A stretch of 64,000 nucleotides of DNA from Burkholderia sp. Bp9142 (lineage in GTDB: Bacteria > Pseudomonadota > Gammaproteobacteria > Burkholderiales > Burkholderiaceae). The notes under the pieces are model-generated. The model saw only the letters and a program-made list of their open reading frames with translations, ran no database searches and was not told the DNA's origin. Where the stretch lies: contig NZ_QTPP01000046.1 of NCBI RefSeq assembly GCF_003853415.1, forward strand, positions 1 through 64,000, given 5' to 3'. How positions within the stretch are numbered: position 1 is the first letter of the stretch; every line of letters begins with the position of its first letter. This document shows, piece by piece, positions 25,375 through 34,493 of the stretch. The position numbers were made by a program, and so were the translations under genes.

Positions 25375-27521
25375 CCTATCCGAGCCTTCGCGACTGGCTG
25401 TTCTCGGGCAAGACGTTCGCCGCGTCGATGCTGGCGCTGTACCTCGGCCTGTATTTCCAGCTGCCGCGCCCTTACTGGGCGATGGCGAGCGTCTACATCG
25501 TGTCGAACCCGTTCGTCGGCGCGACGCGCTCGAAGGCGCTGTATCGCGCGCTCGGCACCGCGCTCGGCGCGGCCGCCGCGATCCTGTTCGTGCCGCCGTT
25601 CGTCGAGACGCCGCTCCTGTTCAGCCTCATCGTCGCGACGTGGTGCGGCACGCTGCTGTACCTCGCGATCTCCGACCGCACCGCGCGCAGCTATGTGTTC
25701 ATGCTCGCCGGCTACACGATGCCGCTGGTCGCGCTGCCGACCGTCACCGATCCGTCGACGATCTTCGACGTCGCGATCGCACGGACCGAGGAAATCGTGC
25801 TCGGCATCGTGTGCGCGAGCGTGGTCGGCAGCGCCGTGTTCCCGAACCGGCTCGCGCCGACGCTGATCGAGCGCACCGACGCATGGTTCAAGGACGCCGC
25901 GTTCTACGGCCGCGAGACGCTGTCCGGGCACCTCGCCGGCAAGGCGCTGTCCGCGTGCCGGCAGCGCCTCGCCGCGACCATCACCGGCCTCGAGTTCCTG
26001 CTGAGCCAGCTGAGCTACGACCACGCGCACCCGCGCGTGCTCGCCCGCGCGCAGGCGCTCGCAGGCCGGATGCAGCTGTTCCTGCCGTTGATGTCGTCGC
26101 TCGCCGATCCGCTGATCGCACTGATGCGCGATCTGCACGTGCGCCCTCCCGCGCTCGACGCGCTGCTCGCCGACGCCGCGAAGTGGTTCGACGCGCCGCT
26201 GCCGGCCGTGAAGGCCGGCAGCGACGGCGAGATGGCCGACGACCCGGTCGCCGACCACCTGCGCGAGCGCATCGCGTCGCTGCAGCCGCCCGACAGCGCG
26301 CTGACGAGCTGGGACGGCGCGCTGCTGTCGAACGCACTGTGGCGGCTGCACCAGGTCATCGACATCTGGCAGGATTGCCGCTCGCTGCGCGCGCTGATCG
26401 CGAACGAATCTGGCGTCTGGCAGCCGCGTTACCGGCACTGGCGGCTCGGCGGCACCGAGCGCTTCTTCGATCGCGGGATGATGCTGTTCTCGACGCTGAC
26501 CGTGGCCGGCGCGATCGTGTTCGCGTGCTGGCTGTGGATCCAGTCCGGCTGGCACGACGGCGCCGGCGCCGTCACGCTCGTCGCCGTCGCGTGCAGCTTC
26601 TTCGCGGCGCTCGACGAGCCGGCGCCGCTGGTGTTCAAGTTTTTCCTGGCCACCACCGCGAGCGTCGTGTTCGCGGGCCTGTACCTGTTCGTCGTGCTGC
26701 CGCACGTGCACGACTTCGCGATGCTCGTGCTGATGTTCGCGGGGCCGTTCATCCTGATCGGCACGCTGCTGCCGCGCCCGCAGTTCAACATGGTGACGAT
26801 GCTCGTCGCGGTGAACACCGCAACCTTCGTCAGCATCCAGAGCGCGTACGAGGCCGACTTCTTCGTGTTCCTGAACAGCAACCTCGCGGGCGTCGCCGGG
26901 CTGCTGTTCGCGTACGTGTGGACGCGCGCGACGCGGCCGTTCGGCGCGGAACTCGCGGTGCGGCGCCTGCTGCGCTCGGGCTGGGAGGACGTCGCGCGCT
27001 CCGCGTCGACCCAGCCGCTCGACGACCAGCGCAACCATGCATCGCGCATGCTCGATCGCGTCACGCAGCTGCTGCCGCGCCTCGGTGCGTCCGACGACCA
27101 CCGCCATCCGTCGATCGAGAGCTTCCGCGACCTGCGCATCGCACTGAACGCACTCGACCTGCGCCGCTCGCGCCGCAAGCTGTCGGGCGACGTGCCCGAC
27201 GCGATCGACCGCGTGCTGGCCGGCGTCACCGATCACTACACGCGCTGCGCGGCCGCGAACGTGCGCCAGCCCGCGCCGCCGGCGCTGCTCGCGTCGATCG
27301 ACGATGCGCTGCAGCGCGTGGCGGGCCGCAACCTGCCGGGCGCTTCGGCCACACCGGCGGACGACGGCACGACGCCCGCCGCCCCCGCGGCGCCGGCCAC
27401 GCCCGCGACGCGCCGCCGGCTGCGCGACACGCTGCACGCGCTCGTCGGCCTGCGGCTGTCGCTGTACCCGGCCGCGTCCGCGCAGCCGCCGCACGCCGCA
27501 CCGGACGGAGCACGCGCATGA
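25371..27521 (+). CDS. aaeB: FUSC/AaeB-type aromatic acid exporter, inner-membrane component
   Basis: The 716-residue membrane protein is built as two FUSC repeats. Each has a block of hydrophobic helices (about residues 15-170 and 385-525) followed by a long cytoplasmic region. The N-terminal FSGKTFAASMLALYLGLYF and PRPYWAMASVYIVSNPFVGA are typical of AaeB/PET-family exporters. In E. coli AaeAB exports p-hydroxybenzoate. ATG 25371 overlaps the marR stop, and the downstream genes supply an adaptor and an outer-membrane channel. Confidence 0.88.
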   Translation: MTYPSLRDWLFSGKTFAASMLALYLGLYFQLPRPYWAMASVYIVSNPFVGATRSKALYRALGTALGAAAAILFVPPFVETPLLFSLIVATWCGTLLYLAISDRTARSYVFMLAGYTMPLVALPTVTDPSTIFDVAIARTEEIVLGIVCASVVGSAVFPNRLAPTLIERTDAWFKDAAFYGRETLSGHLAGKALSACRQRLAATITGLEFLLSQLSYDHAHPRVLARAQALAGRMQLFLPLMSSLADPLIALMRDLHVRPPALDALLADAAKWFDAPLPAVKAGSDGEMADDPVADHLRERIASLQPPDSALTSWDGALLSNALWRLHQVIDIWQDCRSLRALIANESGVWQPRYRHWRLGGTERFFDRGMMLFSTLTVAGAIVFACWLWIQSGWHDGAGAVTLVAVACSFFAALDEPAPLVFKFFLATTASVVFAGLYLFVVLPHVHDFAMLVLMFAGPFILIGTLLPRPQFNMVTMLVAVNTATFVSIQSAYEADFFVFLNSNLAGVAGLLFAYVWTRATRPFGAELAVRRLLRSGWEDVARSASTQPLDDQRNHASRMLDRVTQLLPRLGASDDHRHPSIESFRDLRIALNALDLRRSRRKLSGDVPDAIDRVLAGVTDHYTRCAAANVRQPAPPALLASIDDALQRVAGRNLPGASATPADDGTTPAAPAAPATPATRRRLRDTLHALVGLRLSLYPAASAQPPHAAPDGARA

Positions 27522-27555
27522 TCCCGCTTTCCAACCTGTCTTTCCGACCGCGACC

Positions 27556-27768
27556 ATGATCGGCGAAATCGACATCTTCGGCGTATTCGTGCCGGCTCCG
27601 CTCGTGCTGATGCTGATCGCCTACCTGATCAACATCGTCGTGCGCGCCCTGCTCGAGCGTGTCGGCTTTTACCGCCTCGTCTGGCACCGTTCGATCTTCG
27701 ACCTCGGCATCTACGTGTTCGTGTTTGCCGCGGTCGTCATCGTGTCCCACCATCTCGTGGCTAGCTAA
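27556..27768 (+). CDS. DUF1656 small membrane protein (AaeX-like)
   Basis: The 70-residue protein has two predicted membrane helices. The start MIGEIDIFGVFVPAPLVLML and central LERVGFYRLVWHRSIFDL are the DUF1656/AaeX signature. Such proteins are encoded between AaeB- and AaeA-type genes and are thought to be part of the export complex. It starts 34 bases after aaeB and ends two bases before aaeA. Confidence 0.88.
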   Translation: MIGEIDIFGVFVPAPLVLMLIAYLINIVVRALLERVGFYRLVWHRSIFDLGIYVFVFAAVVIVSHHLVAS

Positions 27769-27770
27769 CC

Positions 27771-28760
27771 GTGAAAAAAACCTGGCTCTCGGCAGGGCAG
27801 ATCCTGCTCACCCTGATCGTCGTCGTCGTGGCCGCCCTCGTGCTGTGGCGGATCATCAACTACTACATGTTCTCGCCGTGGACACGCGACGGGCACGTGC
27901 GCGCCGACGTGATCCAGGTCGCGCCCGACGTGTCGGGGCTCATCACCGCGGTGCAGGTCGCCGACAACCAGGAGGTCAAGCGCGGCCAGGTGCTGTTCGT
28001 GATCGACCAGGCCCGCTACACGCTCGCGGAACGGCTGGCCGAGGCGACGCTCGCGCAGCGCCGCGCGACGCTCGCTCAGGCGAAGCGCGAGTATGCGCGG
28101 AACCTGCAGCTCGGCAACCTGGTCGCCAGCGAACAGGTCGAGGAAAGCCGCACGCGCGTCGAGCAGGGCGAAGCTGCCGTCGCCGATGCGCAGGTGTCGC
28201 TCGACACCGCGAAGCTGAACCTGCAGCGCACGACGATCACGAGCCCCGTCGACGGCTACCTGAACGACCGCGCGCCGCGCGTCGGCGAGTATGTGCCGGC
28301 CGGCCGCGCGGTGCTGTCGGTCGTCGACCGCAATTCGTTCCGCGTCGACGGCTACTTCGAGGAAACCAAGCTGCGCGGCATCCATATCGGCCAGCCGGTC
28401 GACATCGCCGTGATGGGTGAGCCGCATCCGCTGCGCGGCCACGTGCAGAGCATCGTCGCCGCGATCGAGGATCGCGACCGCACGCAGGGCGCGAACCTGC
28501 TGCCGAACGTGAACCCGGCGTTCAGCTGGGTGCGGCTCGCGCAGCGCGTGCCGGTGCGCGTCGTGCTCGACGAGGTGCCCGACGACTTCCGCATGATCGC
28601 CGGCCGCACCGCGACCGTCGCAATGCGCTCGCCCGATGCGCGCCGTGACGACAGGGCGAAGCCGGCTGCCGGCGCGTCGACGGCAGCCGCGGCATCGGCG
28701 GCGGCATCGTCGGCGGCATCCGTGCCCGCGGCCGTCGGCGCGACGGGAGCCTCCCAATGA
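27771..28760 (+). CDS. aaeA: HlyD/AaeA-type membrane fusion (periplasmic adaptor) protein
   Basis: The 329-residue protein has a single N-terminal membrane anchor (about residues 8-30). The biotinyl-lipoyl segment VRADVIQVAPDVSGLITAVQ, a coiled-coil hairpin and the second lipoyl half ITSPVDGYLNDRAPRVGEYV follow. An alanine-rich, probably disordered C-terminal tail of about 45 residues is unusual. The start is GTG 27771. It should link the inner-membrane pump to the outer-membrane channel encoded next. Confidence 0.9.
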   Translation: MKKTWLSAGQILLTLIVVVVAALVLWRIINYYMFSPWTRDGHVRADVIQVAPDVSGLITAVQVADNQEVKRGQVLFVIDQARYTLAERLAEATLAQRRATLAQAKREYARNLQLGNLVASEQVEESRTRVEQGEAAVADAQVSLDTAKLNLQRTTITSPVDGYLNDRAPRVGEYVPAGRAVLSVVDRNSFRVDGYFEETKLRGIHIGQPVDIAVMGEPHPLRGHVQSIVAAIEDRDRTQGANLLPNVNPAFSWVRLAQRVPVRVVLDEVPDDFRMIAGRTATVAMRSPDARRDDRAKPAAGASTAAAASAAASSAASVPAAVGATGASQ

Positions 28761-30244
28761 AGCGCCGCAGCCTGCGCCTCGCGGCGGCACTCGCGCCGCT
28801 CGCGCTCGCCCTCGGCGCGTGCAAGTCCGTCGGCCCCGACTACACGCTGCCGCAGCAGGCGTACGTGAACGCGCCGCTCGCGAACCACGCGCTCGACGAC
28901 GCGAACGGTATGCTCGTGTCGCGCGACGCGGTGCCGGGCAACTGGTGGCAGCTGTACGACGATCCCGTGCTCGACGAGCTCGTGCGCAGCGCGCTGAAAT
29001 CGAACACCGACCTGCGCGTCGCCGCCGCCAACCTCGCGCGTTCGCGCGCGGCGCTGGAAGTCGCGAACGAACAGGGCGGCTTCTCCGGCAGCGCGGAAGC
29101 GGCCGTGCAGCGCGCGCAGGAATCGGCCGAGCAGTATCTGCTCGAAAACAAGCTGCCGGTCGTGAACGAAGGCGCGGTCGGCATCAGCGTGTCGTACGAA
29201 CTCGATCTGTTCGGCAAGCTGCGGCGCGGCGTCGAGGCTGCGCGCGCGGACAGCGAGGCCGTGCAGGCAGCCGCCGACCTCGCGCGCATCACCGTCGTCG
29301 CGGACGTCGTGCGTGCCTTCGTCGATTCGTGCTCCGCCGGCGACGAGCTCGCGATCGCGAAGCAGTCGCTCGCGCTGCAGCAGCAGCGCGTGAAGCTGTC
29401 GCAGCGGCTGCGCGACGCGGGGCGCGGCAACCAGACCGATGTGACGCGAGGCGTCACGCAGGTGCGCACGCTGTCCGCCGACATCCCGCGCTTCCAGGGC
29501 CGCCGCAAGATCGCGCAATACCAGCTCGCCGCGCTGCTCGCGCGCTCGCCGGCCGACCTGCCGAAGGCGGTCGCCGAGTGCGAGCGGCTGCCGAAGCTGC
29601 GCCAGCCGATTCCGATCGGCGACGGCGCCGCGCTGCTGCGCCGCCGCCCCGACGTTCGCGAAGCCGAGCGTCAGCTCGCCGCCGCGACCGCGCGGATCGG
29701 CGTCGCGACCGCCGCGCTGTATCCGTCGGTCAGCATCGGCGCGTCGGCCGGTTCGGTCGGTGTCGCCGCCGACCTGTTCTCGTCCACCACGAATCGCTGG
29801 TCGTTCGGACCACTGATCAGCTGGTCGTTCCCGGTCAACGGCCAGCGCGCGCGCGTGCGCGAAGCCGAAGCCGCGACCGGCGGCGCACTCGCGCACTTCG
29901 ACGGCGTCGTGCTGAACGCGCTGCGCGAAACGCAATCGAGCCTCGCGACCTATGCGGCCGACGTGCAGCGCACCGATGCGCTGCGCACGGCCTACGAATC
30001 GGCGCGCAATTCCGCCGACGAAACGCACCGGCTCTATGTGGCCGGCCGCGAGTCGTTCATCTCCGATCTCGACGCGACGCGCACGCTGACGAGCGTGCGC
30101 GCGCAGGTCGCCGCGGCCGAAGGGCAGGTCGCCGCCGACCAGGTGAAGCTGTTCCTCACGCTCGGCGGCGGATGGGAAGGCGATGCGGCGCCCGCTGCAT
30201 CGCGGCAGACGTCGACGGCAGGTGCGCCGGCCGCTTCAAAATAG
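28757..30244 (+). CDS. NodT-family outer-membrane efflux lipoprotein
   Basis: The 495-residue protein has a lipoprotein signal peptide with lipobox LGAC (Cys22), followed by KSVGPDY, the usual start of NodT/OprM-type channels. Two TolC-like repeats follow (NWWQLYDDPVLDELV, SYELDLFGKLRRGVEAARAD, LLRRRPDVREAERQLAAA). It overlaps the adaptor gene by four bases and completes a tripartite aromatic acid efflux system under the MarR regulator. Confidence 0.92.
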   Translation: MKRRSLRLAAALAPLALALGACKSVGPDYTLPQQAYVNAPLANHALDDANGMLVSRDAVPGNWWQLYDDPVLDELVRSALKSNTDLRVAAANLARSRAALEVANEQGGFSGSAEAAVQRAQESAEQYLLENKLPVVNEGAVGISVSYELDLFGKLRRGVEAARADSEAVQAAADLARITVVADVVRAFVDSCSAGDELAIAKQSLALQQQRVKLSQRLRDAGRGNQTDVTRGVTQVRTLSADIPRFQGRRKIAQYQLAALLARSPADLPKAVAECERLPKLRQPIPIGDGAALLRRRPDVREAERQLAAATARIGVATAALYPSVSIGASAGSVGVAADLFSSTTNRWSFGPLISWSFPVNGQRARVREAEAATGGALAHFDGVVLNALRETQSSLATYAADVQRTDALRTAYESARNSADETHRLYVAGRESFISDLDATRTLTSVRAQVAAAEGQVAADQVKLFLTLGGGWEGDAAPAASRQTSTAGAPAASK

Positions 30245-30250
30245 GCGCAC

Positions 30251-30290
30251 GCAGGACGGCACCGCGTGCATGACACGCCTGCCGTCCTGC
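30251..30290 (+). terminator. hairpin after the efflux operon
   Basis: GCAGGACGGCA (30251-30261) pairs with TGCCGTCCTGC (30280-30290), a perfect 11-bp stem seven bases after the nodT-like stop. No long T-run follows, so it may be a terminator or an mRNA 3'-end stabiliser. Confidence 0.6.
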
Positions 30291-30425
30291 ATCATCGTGC
30301 GCGGCTTCACATGTCCGGTATGTCGATGCCGACGTCCCGCGTCACCGGCATTGCCGGTAAACTCGTCCGCAGTTTCCGTCATTCGCTCGCCGCCCATCGG
30401 GCGGCTCATTTCCCGGAGAGTCATC

Positions 30426-30851
30426 ATGCGAACCAGCGCCCGTAATCAATTCGCCGGCCAGATCAGCGCCGTCAAGCCCGGTGCCGTCAACGACGAAATC
30501 ACGCTGCGTACCCAGGACGGCCTCGACATCGTCGCCGTGATCACGCATGGCAGCGTCGCGTCGCTGGGCCTCGCGGCCGGCACGAAGGCGTTCGCGCTCG
30601 TCAAGGCATCGTCGGTGATCGTGATGGTCGACGTCGACAGCAGCAAGGTGTCGGCCCGCAACTGCGTCGCGGGCACCGTGTCGTCGATCGCGAAGGGCGC
30701 GGTCAATTCGGAAGTCGTGATCAAGGCGGCGGGTGGCGCGGAAATCGTCGCGATCGTCACCAACGACAGTGTCGATCGCCTCGGTCTCGCGAGCGGCAAG
30801 GCCGCGTCCGCGATCTTCAAGGCGTCGAGCGTGATCGTCGGGGTCGAGTGA
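30426..30851 (+). CDS. molbindin: tandem Mop (TOBE) molybdate-binding protein
   Basis: The 141-residue protein consists of two Mop domains of about 68 residues. The first begins SARNQFAGQISAVKPGAVND, the second SARNCVAGTVSSIAKGAVNS, and each ends with KASSVIV. Molbindins bind molybdate or tungstate for storage in the cytoplasm. ATG 30426 follows CCGGAGAG. A NifQ-like gene follows, so the pair probably handles molybdenum. Confidence 0.9.
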   Translation: MRTSARNQFAGQISAVKPGAVNDEITLRTQDGLDIVAVITHGSVASLGLAAGTKAFALVKASSVIVMVDVDSSKVSARNCVAGTVSSIAKGAVNSEVVIKAAGGAEIVAIVTNDSVDRLGLASGKAASAIFKASSVIVGVE

Positions 30852-30944
30852 TCGCCTGACCGTCTGATCGATTGCAATGACGCCCCGTCGTTCGCCGCGC
30901 CCGCAAGCGGCGCGCAACGCTCGACCGGCGTGCAGGCGCGCACG

Positions 30945-31535
30945 ATGACGTCCGCGCTCGAGCACGCGCATCAACGCGCATTGCAAGCGCTGCTGTCCGG
31001 CGCGGCCGACGCCGCTTCCCCGGATGCCCATCTGTTCGGCGCACTCGTTGCGGCACGCGCATGCCGCAACGAACTCGCGCTGCTCGGCCTGTCTGCCGTC
31101 CGGTTGAGCGGCCTGCTTGCCCGCCAGTTTCCGCACCTGCGGTCCACCGATGCCGCCGCACTCGTGTCGACCGTCGCCATCGCGCCGCTGCCGGCCGCGC
31201 ACGCGCAATTCGTCGCGACGCTGCACGCGCTGCTGATGCGGGATGCGCATCCCGCCGTCGCGCGCGACGATGCCGACTGCGTCGCGGCAATCATCGCGCA
31301 TGCGTGCCTGCGCCCCGATCACCTGTGGCGCGATCTCGGCCTCGACGGACGCGACGCGGTGACCGCGATGCTCGATCGCTATTTCCCCGCACTCGCCGCG
31401 CGCAACGCCGCGCAGTTGCGCTGGAAGAAATTTCTCGCACGGGAAGCGGCCGCATCGCTCGGCCTGCCGCACGGCCCCGCGCCCGGATGTGCGGGCTGCG
31501 AGGATTTCGGATTCTGCTTTCCCCGGGAACGATAG
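30945..31535 (+). CDS. NifQ-like molybdenum protein
   Basis: The 196-residue protein (ATG 30945; GTG 30930 would add five residues) matches NifQ. The diagnostic C-terminus is LRWKKFLAREAAASLGLP followed by a cysteine cluster GCAGCEDFGFCF, that is C-x2-C-x5-C. NifQ donates molybdenum for the nitrogenase cofactor and normally shows one further cysteine upstream, which is absent here. No nif genes are nearby, so the role is probably in molybdenum handling with the adjacent molbindin. Confidence 0.8.
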   Translation: MTSALEHAHQRALQALLSGAADAASPDAHLFGALVAARACRNELALLGLSAVRLSGLLARQFPHLRSTDAAALVSTVAIAPLPAAHAQFVATLHALLMRDAHPAVARDDADCVAAIIAHACLRPDHLWRDLGLDGRDAVTAMLDRYFPALAARNAAQLRWKKFLAREAAASLGLPHGPAPGCAGCEDFGFCFPRER

Positions 31536-31653
31536 TCGCGAAGGCAGCCCGCGTGGCTTGCCGGTACGCATCGTTTGACCGATCATGCGCGACATCTGTC
31601 CGCGCGCGGTCCGCGCCTTCGTTCGATTGCGAACGCTCACCGGAGAAACCACC

Positions 31654-32019
31654 GTGACCGACCTGGCGAGTCCCAATCTGCCGTCGCGCGATTTCGAAGC
31701 CACGTCGCGGTTCTACGCGACGCTCGGCTTCGTCGAAACCTGGCGCGACGACGGCTGGATGATCCTGAGACGCGGCGACCTGCTGCTGGAATTCTTTCCG
31801 CATCCCGGCCTCGACCCGGCCACGAGCTGGTTCAGCTGCTGCTTCCGGCTCGCCGACGTCGGCGCATTTTTCGACGAGGTGCTCGCGGCCGGCATTCCGG
31901 AGCAGACGACCGGCTGGCCACGCGCGCATCGGCCGAAACGCGAGGCATGGGGCGGTACCGTCGGCGCGCTGATCGACCCGGACGGATCGTTGATTCGGCT
32001 GATTCAGACGAACGACTGA
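31654..32019 (+). CDS. VOC-family protein, bleomycin-resistance-like
   Basis: The 121-residue protein has the vicinal oxygen chelate fold of drug-binding proteins: NLPSRDFEATSRFYATLGFV, LLEFFPHPGL, CFRLADVGAFFDEVLAAGIP and VGALIDPDGSLIRLIQ. Bleomycin-binding relatives sequester the drug as dimers without catalysis. The start is taken as GTG 31654 behind CGGAGAA; an ATG at 31585 would add 23 unconserved residues. The actual ligand is unknown. Confidence 0.82.
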   Translation: MTDLASPNLPSRDFEATSRFYATLGFVETWRDDGWMILRRGDLLLEFFPHPGLDPATSWFSCCFRLADVGAFFDEVLAAGIPEQTTGWPRAHRPKREAWGGTVGALIDPDGSLIRLIQTND

Positions 32020-32080
32020 GTCGTTACCGGTCGACTGAATCGATCGGTGTCGAAGAAGCGCGGCGGGCAGGAACCGACGC

Positions 32081-32096
32081 CCCATAAATGGTTACC
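32081..32096 (+). repeat. isolated copy of the replication-origin iteron
   Basis: CCCATAAATGGTTACC differs by one base from a typical origin iteron (CCCATAAATGGCTACC) of the field at 43.76-44.48 kb, yet lies nearly 12 kb away between two unrelated genes. It could titrate the Rep protein or be a chance or relic copy. Confidence 0.6.
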
Positions 32097-32146
32097 TTGC
32101 GACGGACATTGCGCGCGCCGCGCGTCGTTCTCCTTGCGCCGCGCGG

Positions 32147-33208
32147 TCAGTGTCGATGGCGGTGGTGAATGTCCGGGAAATGCGCATGGCTGTGCGTGAT
32201 CGGCAGGTGCACGTGCGGATGCGCGTGCGGTTCGTCGCTGTCGTACGGAAAGTCGTGCGTGTGCTGATGATGTTCGTCATGCCGATGCCGGTGCGTATGC
32301 TCGAGCCGCTCATGCGCATGTTCGTGTTCGTGCCGTTCGCGCACATGCAGCCAGATGCCGAGCGCCATCAGCGCGGCCGCGATCCAGAACGTGACCGACG
32401 GCAGCGCCGGCCAGATCAGCAGCGACAGCACGACGCCGAACAGCGGCGCCACGGAAAAATACGCGCCCGTGCGCGCACTGCCGAGATGACGCAGCGCGAC
32501 GACGAACAACACGAGACTGATCCCGTAGCCGCCGAGGCCGGTCAGCATCGCGGCAGCCGCAACCGGAACGGCGGGCAGCGCCGCGCCGGCCGCGAGCGCG
32601 ATGCCGATATTCACGGGCCCGGCGACCAGGCCTTTCACGCACGCGATGACCATCGCATCGTTCGCGGCGACCTTGCGGGTCAGGTTGTTGTCGATCGCCC
32701 AGCACAGGCATGCGCCGGCGATCAGCAGCGCACCGACCGGCACGCCCGCCTGCCCCGGCACCCACGACAGCAGCGTGCCGCCGGCGACGATCGCGACCAT
32801 GCCGAGAAACACCTGGAGATCCACGTTCTCGCGAAACACGACCCACGCGATGACCGCCGTCAGCACGCCTTCGAGATTGAGCAGCAGCGCACTCGTCGCG
32901 GCCGGCGTGCTCGACAGCCCGAGCATCAGCAGCGCCGGGCCCGCGACGCCGCCAGCCGCGATCGCGCCGGCGAGCCACGGCAGGTCCGCGCGTTGCAGCG
33001 GCGCGGCATCCTCGGCTGGCGCGCGGCGATTGCGCAGCCCGCGCAGCAGGATCCCGAGCGCGAGGCCGATCCCGCTGCCGAGATAGAACAGGCCCGCGAC
33101 CATGAACGGCGACATCGCGCCGATCATGGCCTTGGCGAGCGGCGTCGCGGCGCCGAACAGCGCGGCGGCAGTGAGCGCGACGAGAATCGCGGAGTGTCTC
33201 GGGTTCAT
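32147..33208 (-). CDS. EamA/DMT-superfamily transporter with histidine-rich C-terminal tail
   Basis: The 353-residue protein has ten predicted membrane helices in two EamA repeats (AALFGAATPLAKAMIGAMSP; GACLCWAIDNNLTRKVAAND). After the last helix (about residue 288) comes a cytoplasmic tail of about 65 residues in which roughly 40% are histidines, mixed with D and E. Such tails bind Ni, Co or Zn, so the exporter may move or sense a transition metal, though most DMT proteins carry small metabolites. Start is ATG 33208. Confidence 0.85.
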   Translation of the reverse strand: MNPRHSAILVALTAAALFGAATPLAKAMIGAMSPFMVAGLFYLGSGIGLALGILLRGLRNRRAPAEDAAPLQRADLPWLAGAIAAGGVAGPALLMLGLSSTPAATSALLLNLEGVLTAVIAWVVFRENVDLQVFLGMVAIVAGGTLLSWVPGQAGVPVGALLIAGACLCWAIDNNLTRKVAANDAMVIACVKGLVAGPVNIGIALAAGAALPAVPVAAAAMLTGLGGYGISLVLFVVALRHLGSARTGAYFSVAPLFGVVLSLLIWPALPSVTFWIAAALMALGIWLHVRERHEHEHAHERLEHTHRHRHDEHHQHTHDFPYDSDEPHAHPHVHLPITHSHAHFPDIHHRHRH

Positions 33209-33815
33209 GGTGCGGTCTTGGCGTAGGGCGTTGGGCGTATGGAGTCGGCGGGTTTCGTGTGATGCCGTGGCGCGTACTGTTTGCCGGTGTCGTTCAATGT
33301 CGGGAAATGCAGTGCGAGTCGCACCGGCTTTCAGGTACCTGTCGCGTCATGCATTGTCGGCAATGTGTGTCGGCCCGGCGATCCCGGCTGGGGAGATTAT
33401 CGCGTTTGTGTCGCGAGTCGCCAACCGGCGCGACTATGGCGGCACTTCGCGCCTGACAACCGCTCTCGCGAGACATGGAGGCGTGTGTGCGAATCCGACG
33501 CTTCATCCGCGACCCGATTACATTAGGAACACGAATTATTGTAGTGGGACGTGAGTGGCTTCGTGTTGCATACCGCCGCTGGTCGACATCCGGTCGCCAG
33601 GCCCGCCCGATACGCGCGATGCATTGCGCGAGCCGCGTCCGCCAACGCGCTTTCATCGCAGGTTCGATGCTGATTCGATGACTGACTGGTGGTGTCGCCG
33701 GCTGAGGCAGTCCCGACCTGCCCCGAGCGGGGACAGGTCGGTCTGTCGCATGATGCGCTGCACGCGCGGTGCAGGCAGCCCGTCACCGCGCGTTCGCGCG
33801 GCGACGTATCGCGTG
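33209..33815. other. gene-free stretch between DMT and ProQ-like genes
   Basis: About 600 bases without a convincing gene; short frames lack family resemblance and ribosome binding sites. It holds the DMT promoter at its left end. No repeat or RNA gene was recognised. Confidence 0.4.
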
Positions 33816-34493
33816 TTACTCGCTCGCGGCCGTTTGCTGCTCGGCCTGCGGTGCCGCGTCGGCCGGCGCTTCCGCGGTCGCCGGCTGCGGCGCGGCGGCG
33901 TCGGCCTGCGCTTCCGCCTTCGGCTGCTGCGGTGCGCCCTTTGCCGCTTGCGCGCCGCCCTTGTTGCCCGGACGGCGCGACTTCAGCCGGCGCGCACGCG
34001 CTGCGTCGTCGTGCGTCACGCGCCCGGCTTCGTTACCTTGCAGATCGACCCGCACCGCGTCTTCGACGAGACACGACCAGTAACGATTGCCGCGGCACCA
34101 CGTGGACATCGCCTCGCGCAGCTCGGCTTCGCTCAGGCCGACGGCCTGCGCCTCGCGGGCGAGATCGTCCCAGATACCGACCTTCAGCGGCACCTTCGGG
34201 GCCGGATTCTTCGGGAACGCGCGCGGGAACCGGCGCTGCAGTTTGCCGATCGCGACGATGACCGGATCGACCGGCTTTGACGGCGTCGACGGCTTCGACT
34301 GCTTCGCCGCAGCGGGCTTGGCACCGGACGGCGCTTTGGCCCCGGCACCCGATTTGGCCCCGCGAGCGGGCCGGTCGCCGGACTTCGGCTTCGCGCCGGC
34401 GTCCGGTTGCGCGGCCGGTCGCTTCGCGTGGCGCTCCTGCTTGGCCTTGGCTGCGAGCTGCGCCCGCAATTCGGCAAGTTGTTCAAAACCCAT
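33816..34493 (-). CDS. ProQ/FinO-family RNA chaperone
   Basis: The 225-residue protein has a lysine/alanine/proline-rich N-terminal linker, a central ProQ/FinO domain and a low-complexity alanine/glutamine-rich tail. The domain runs from about residue 85 to 180, including LQRRFPRAFPKNPAPKVPLK, GLSEAELREAMSTWCRGNRYW and VRVDLQGNEAG. The family binds structured RNAs and sRNAs. ATG 34493 gives the conserved start MGFEQLAELRAQL. Confidence 0.88.
   Translation of the reverse strand: MGFEQLAELRAQLAAKAKQERHAKRPAAQPDAGAKPKSGDRPARGAKSGAGAKAPSGAKPAAAKQSKPSTPSKPVDPVIVAIGKLQRRFPRAFPKNPAPKVPLKVGIWDDLAREAQAVGLSEAELREAMSTWCRGNRYWSCLVEDAVRVDLQGNEAGRVTHDDAARARRLKSRRPGNKGGAQAAKGAPQQPKAEAQADAAAPQPATAEAPADAAPQAEQQTAASE

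Noticed and set aside
25322-27575. Open frames on both strands overlapping the AaeB-type gene
   Set aside because: Low-complexity Arg/Ala/Gly translations; the membrane protein in the third frame explains the region.
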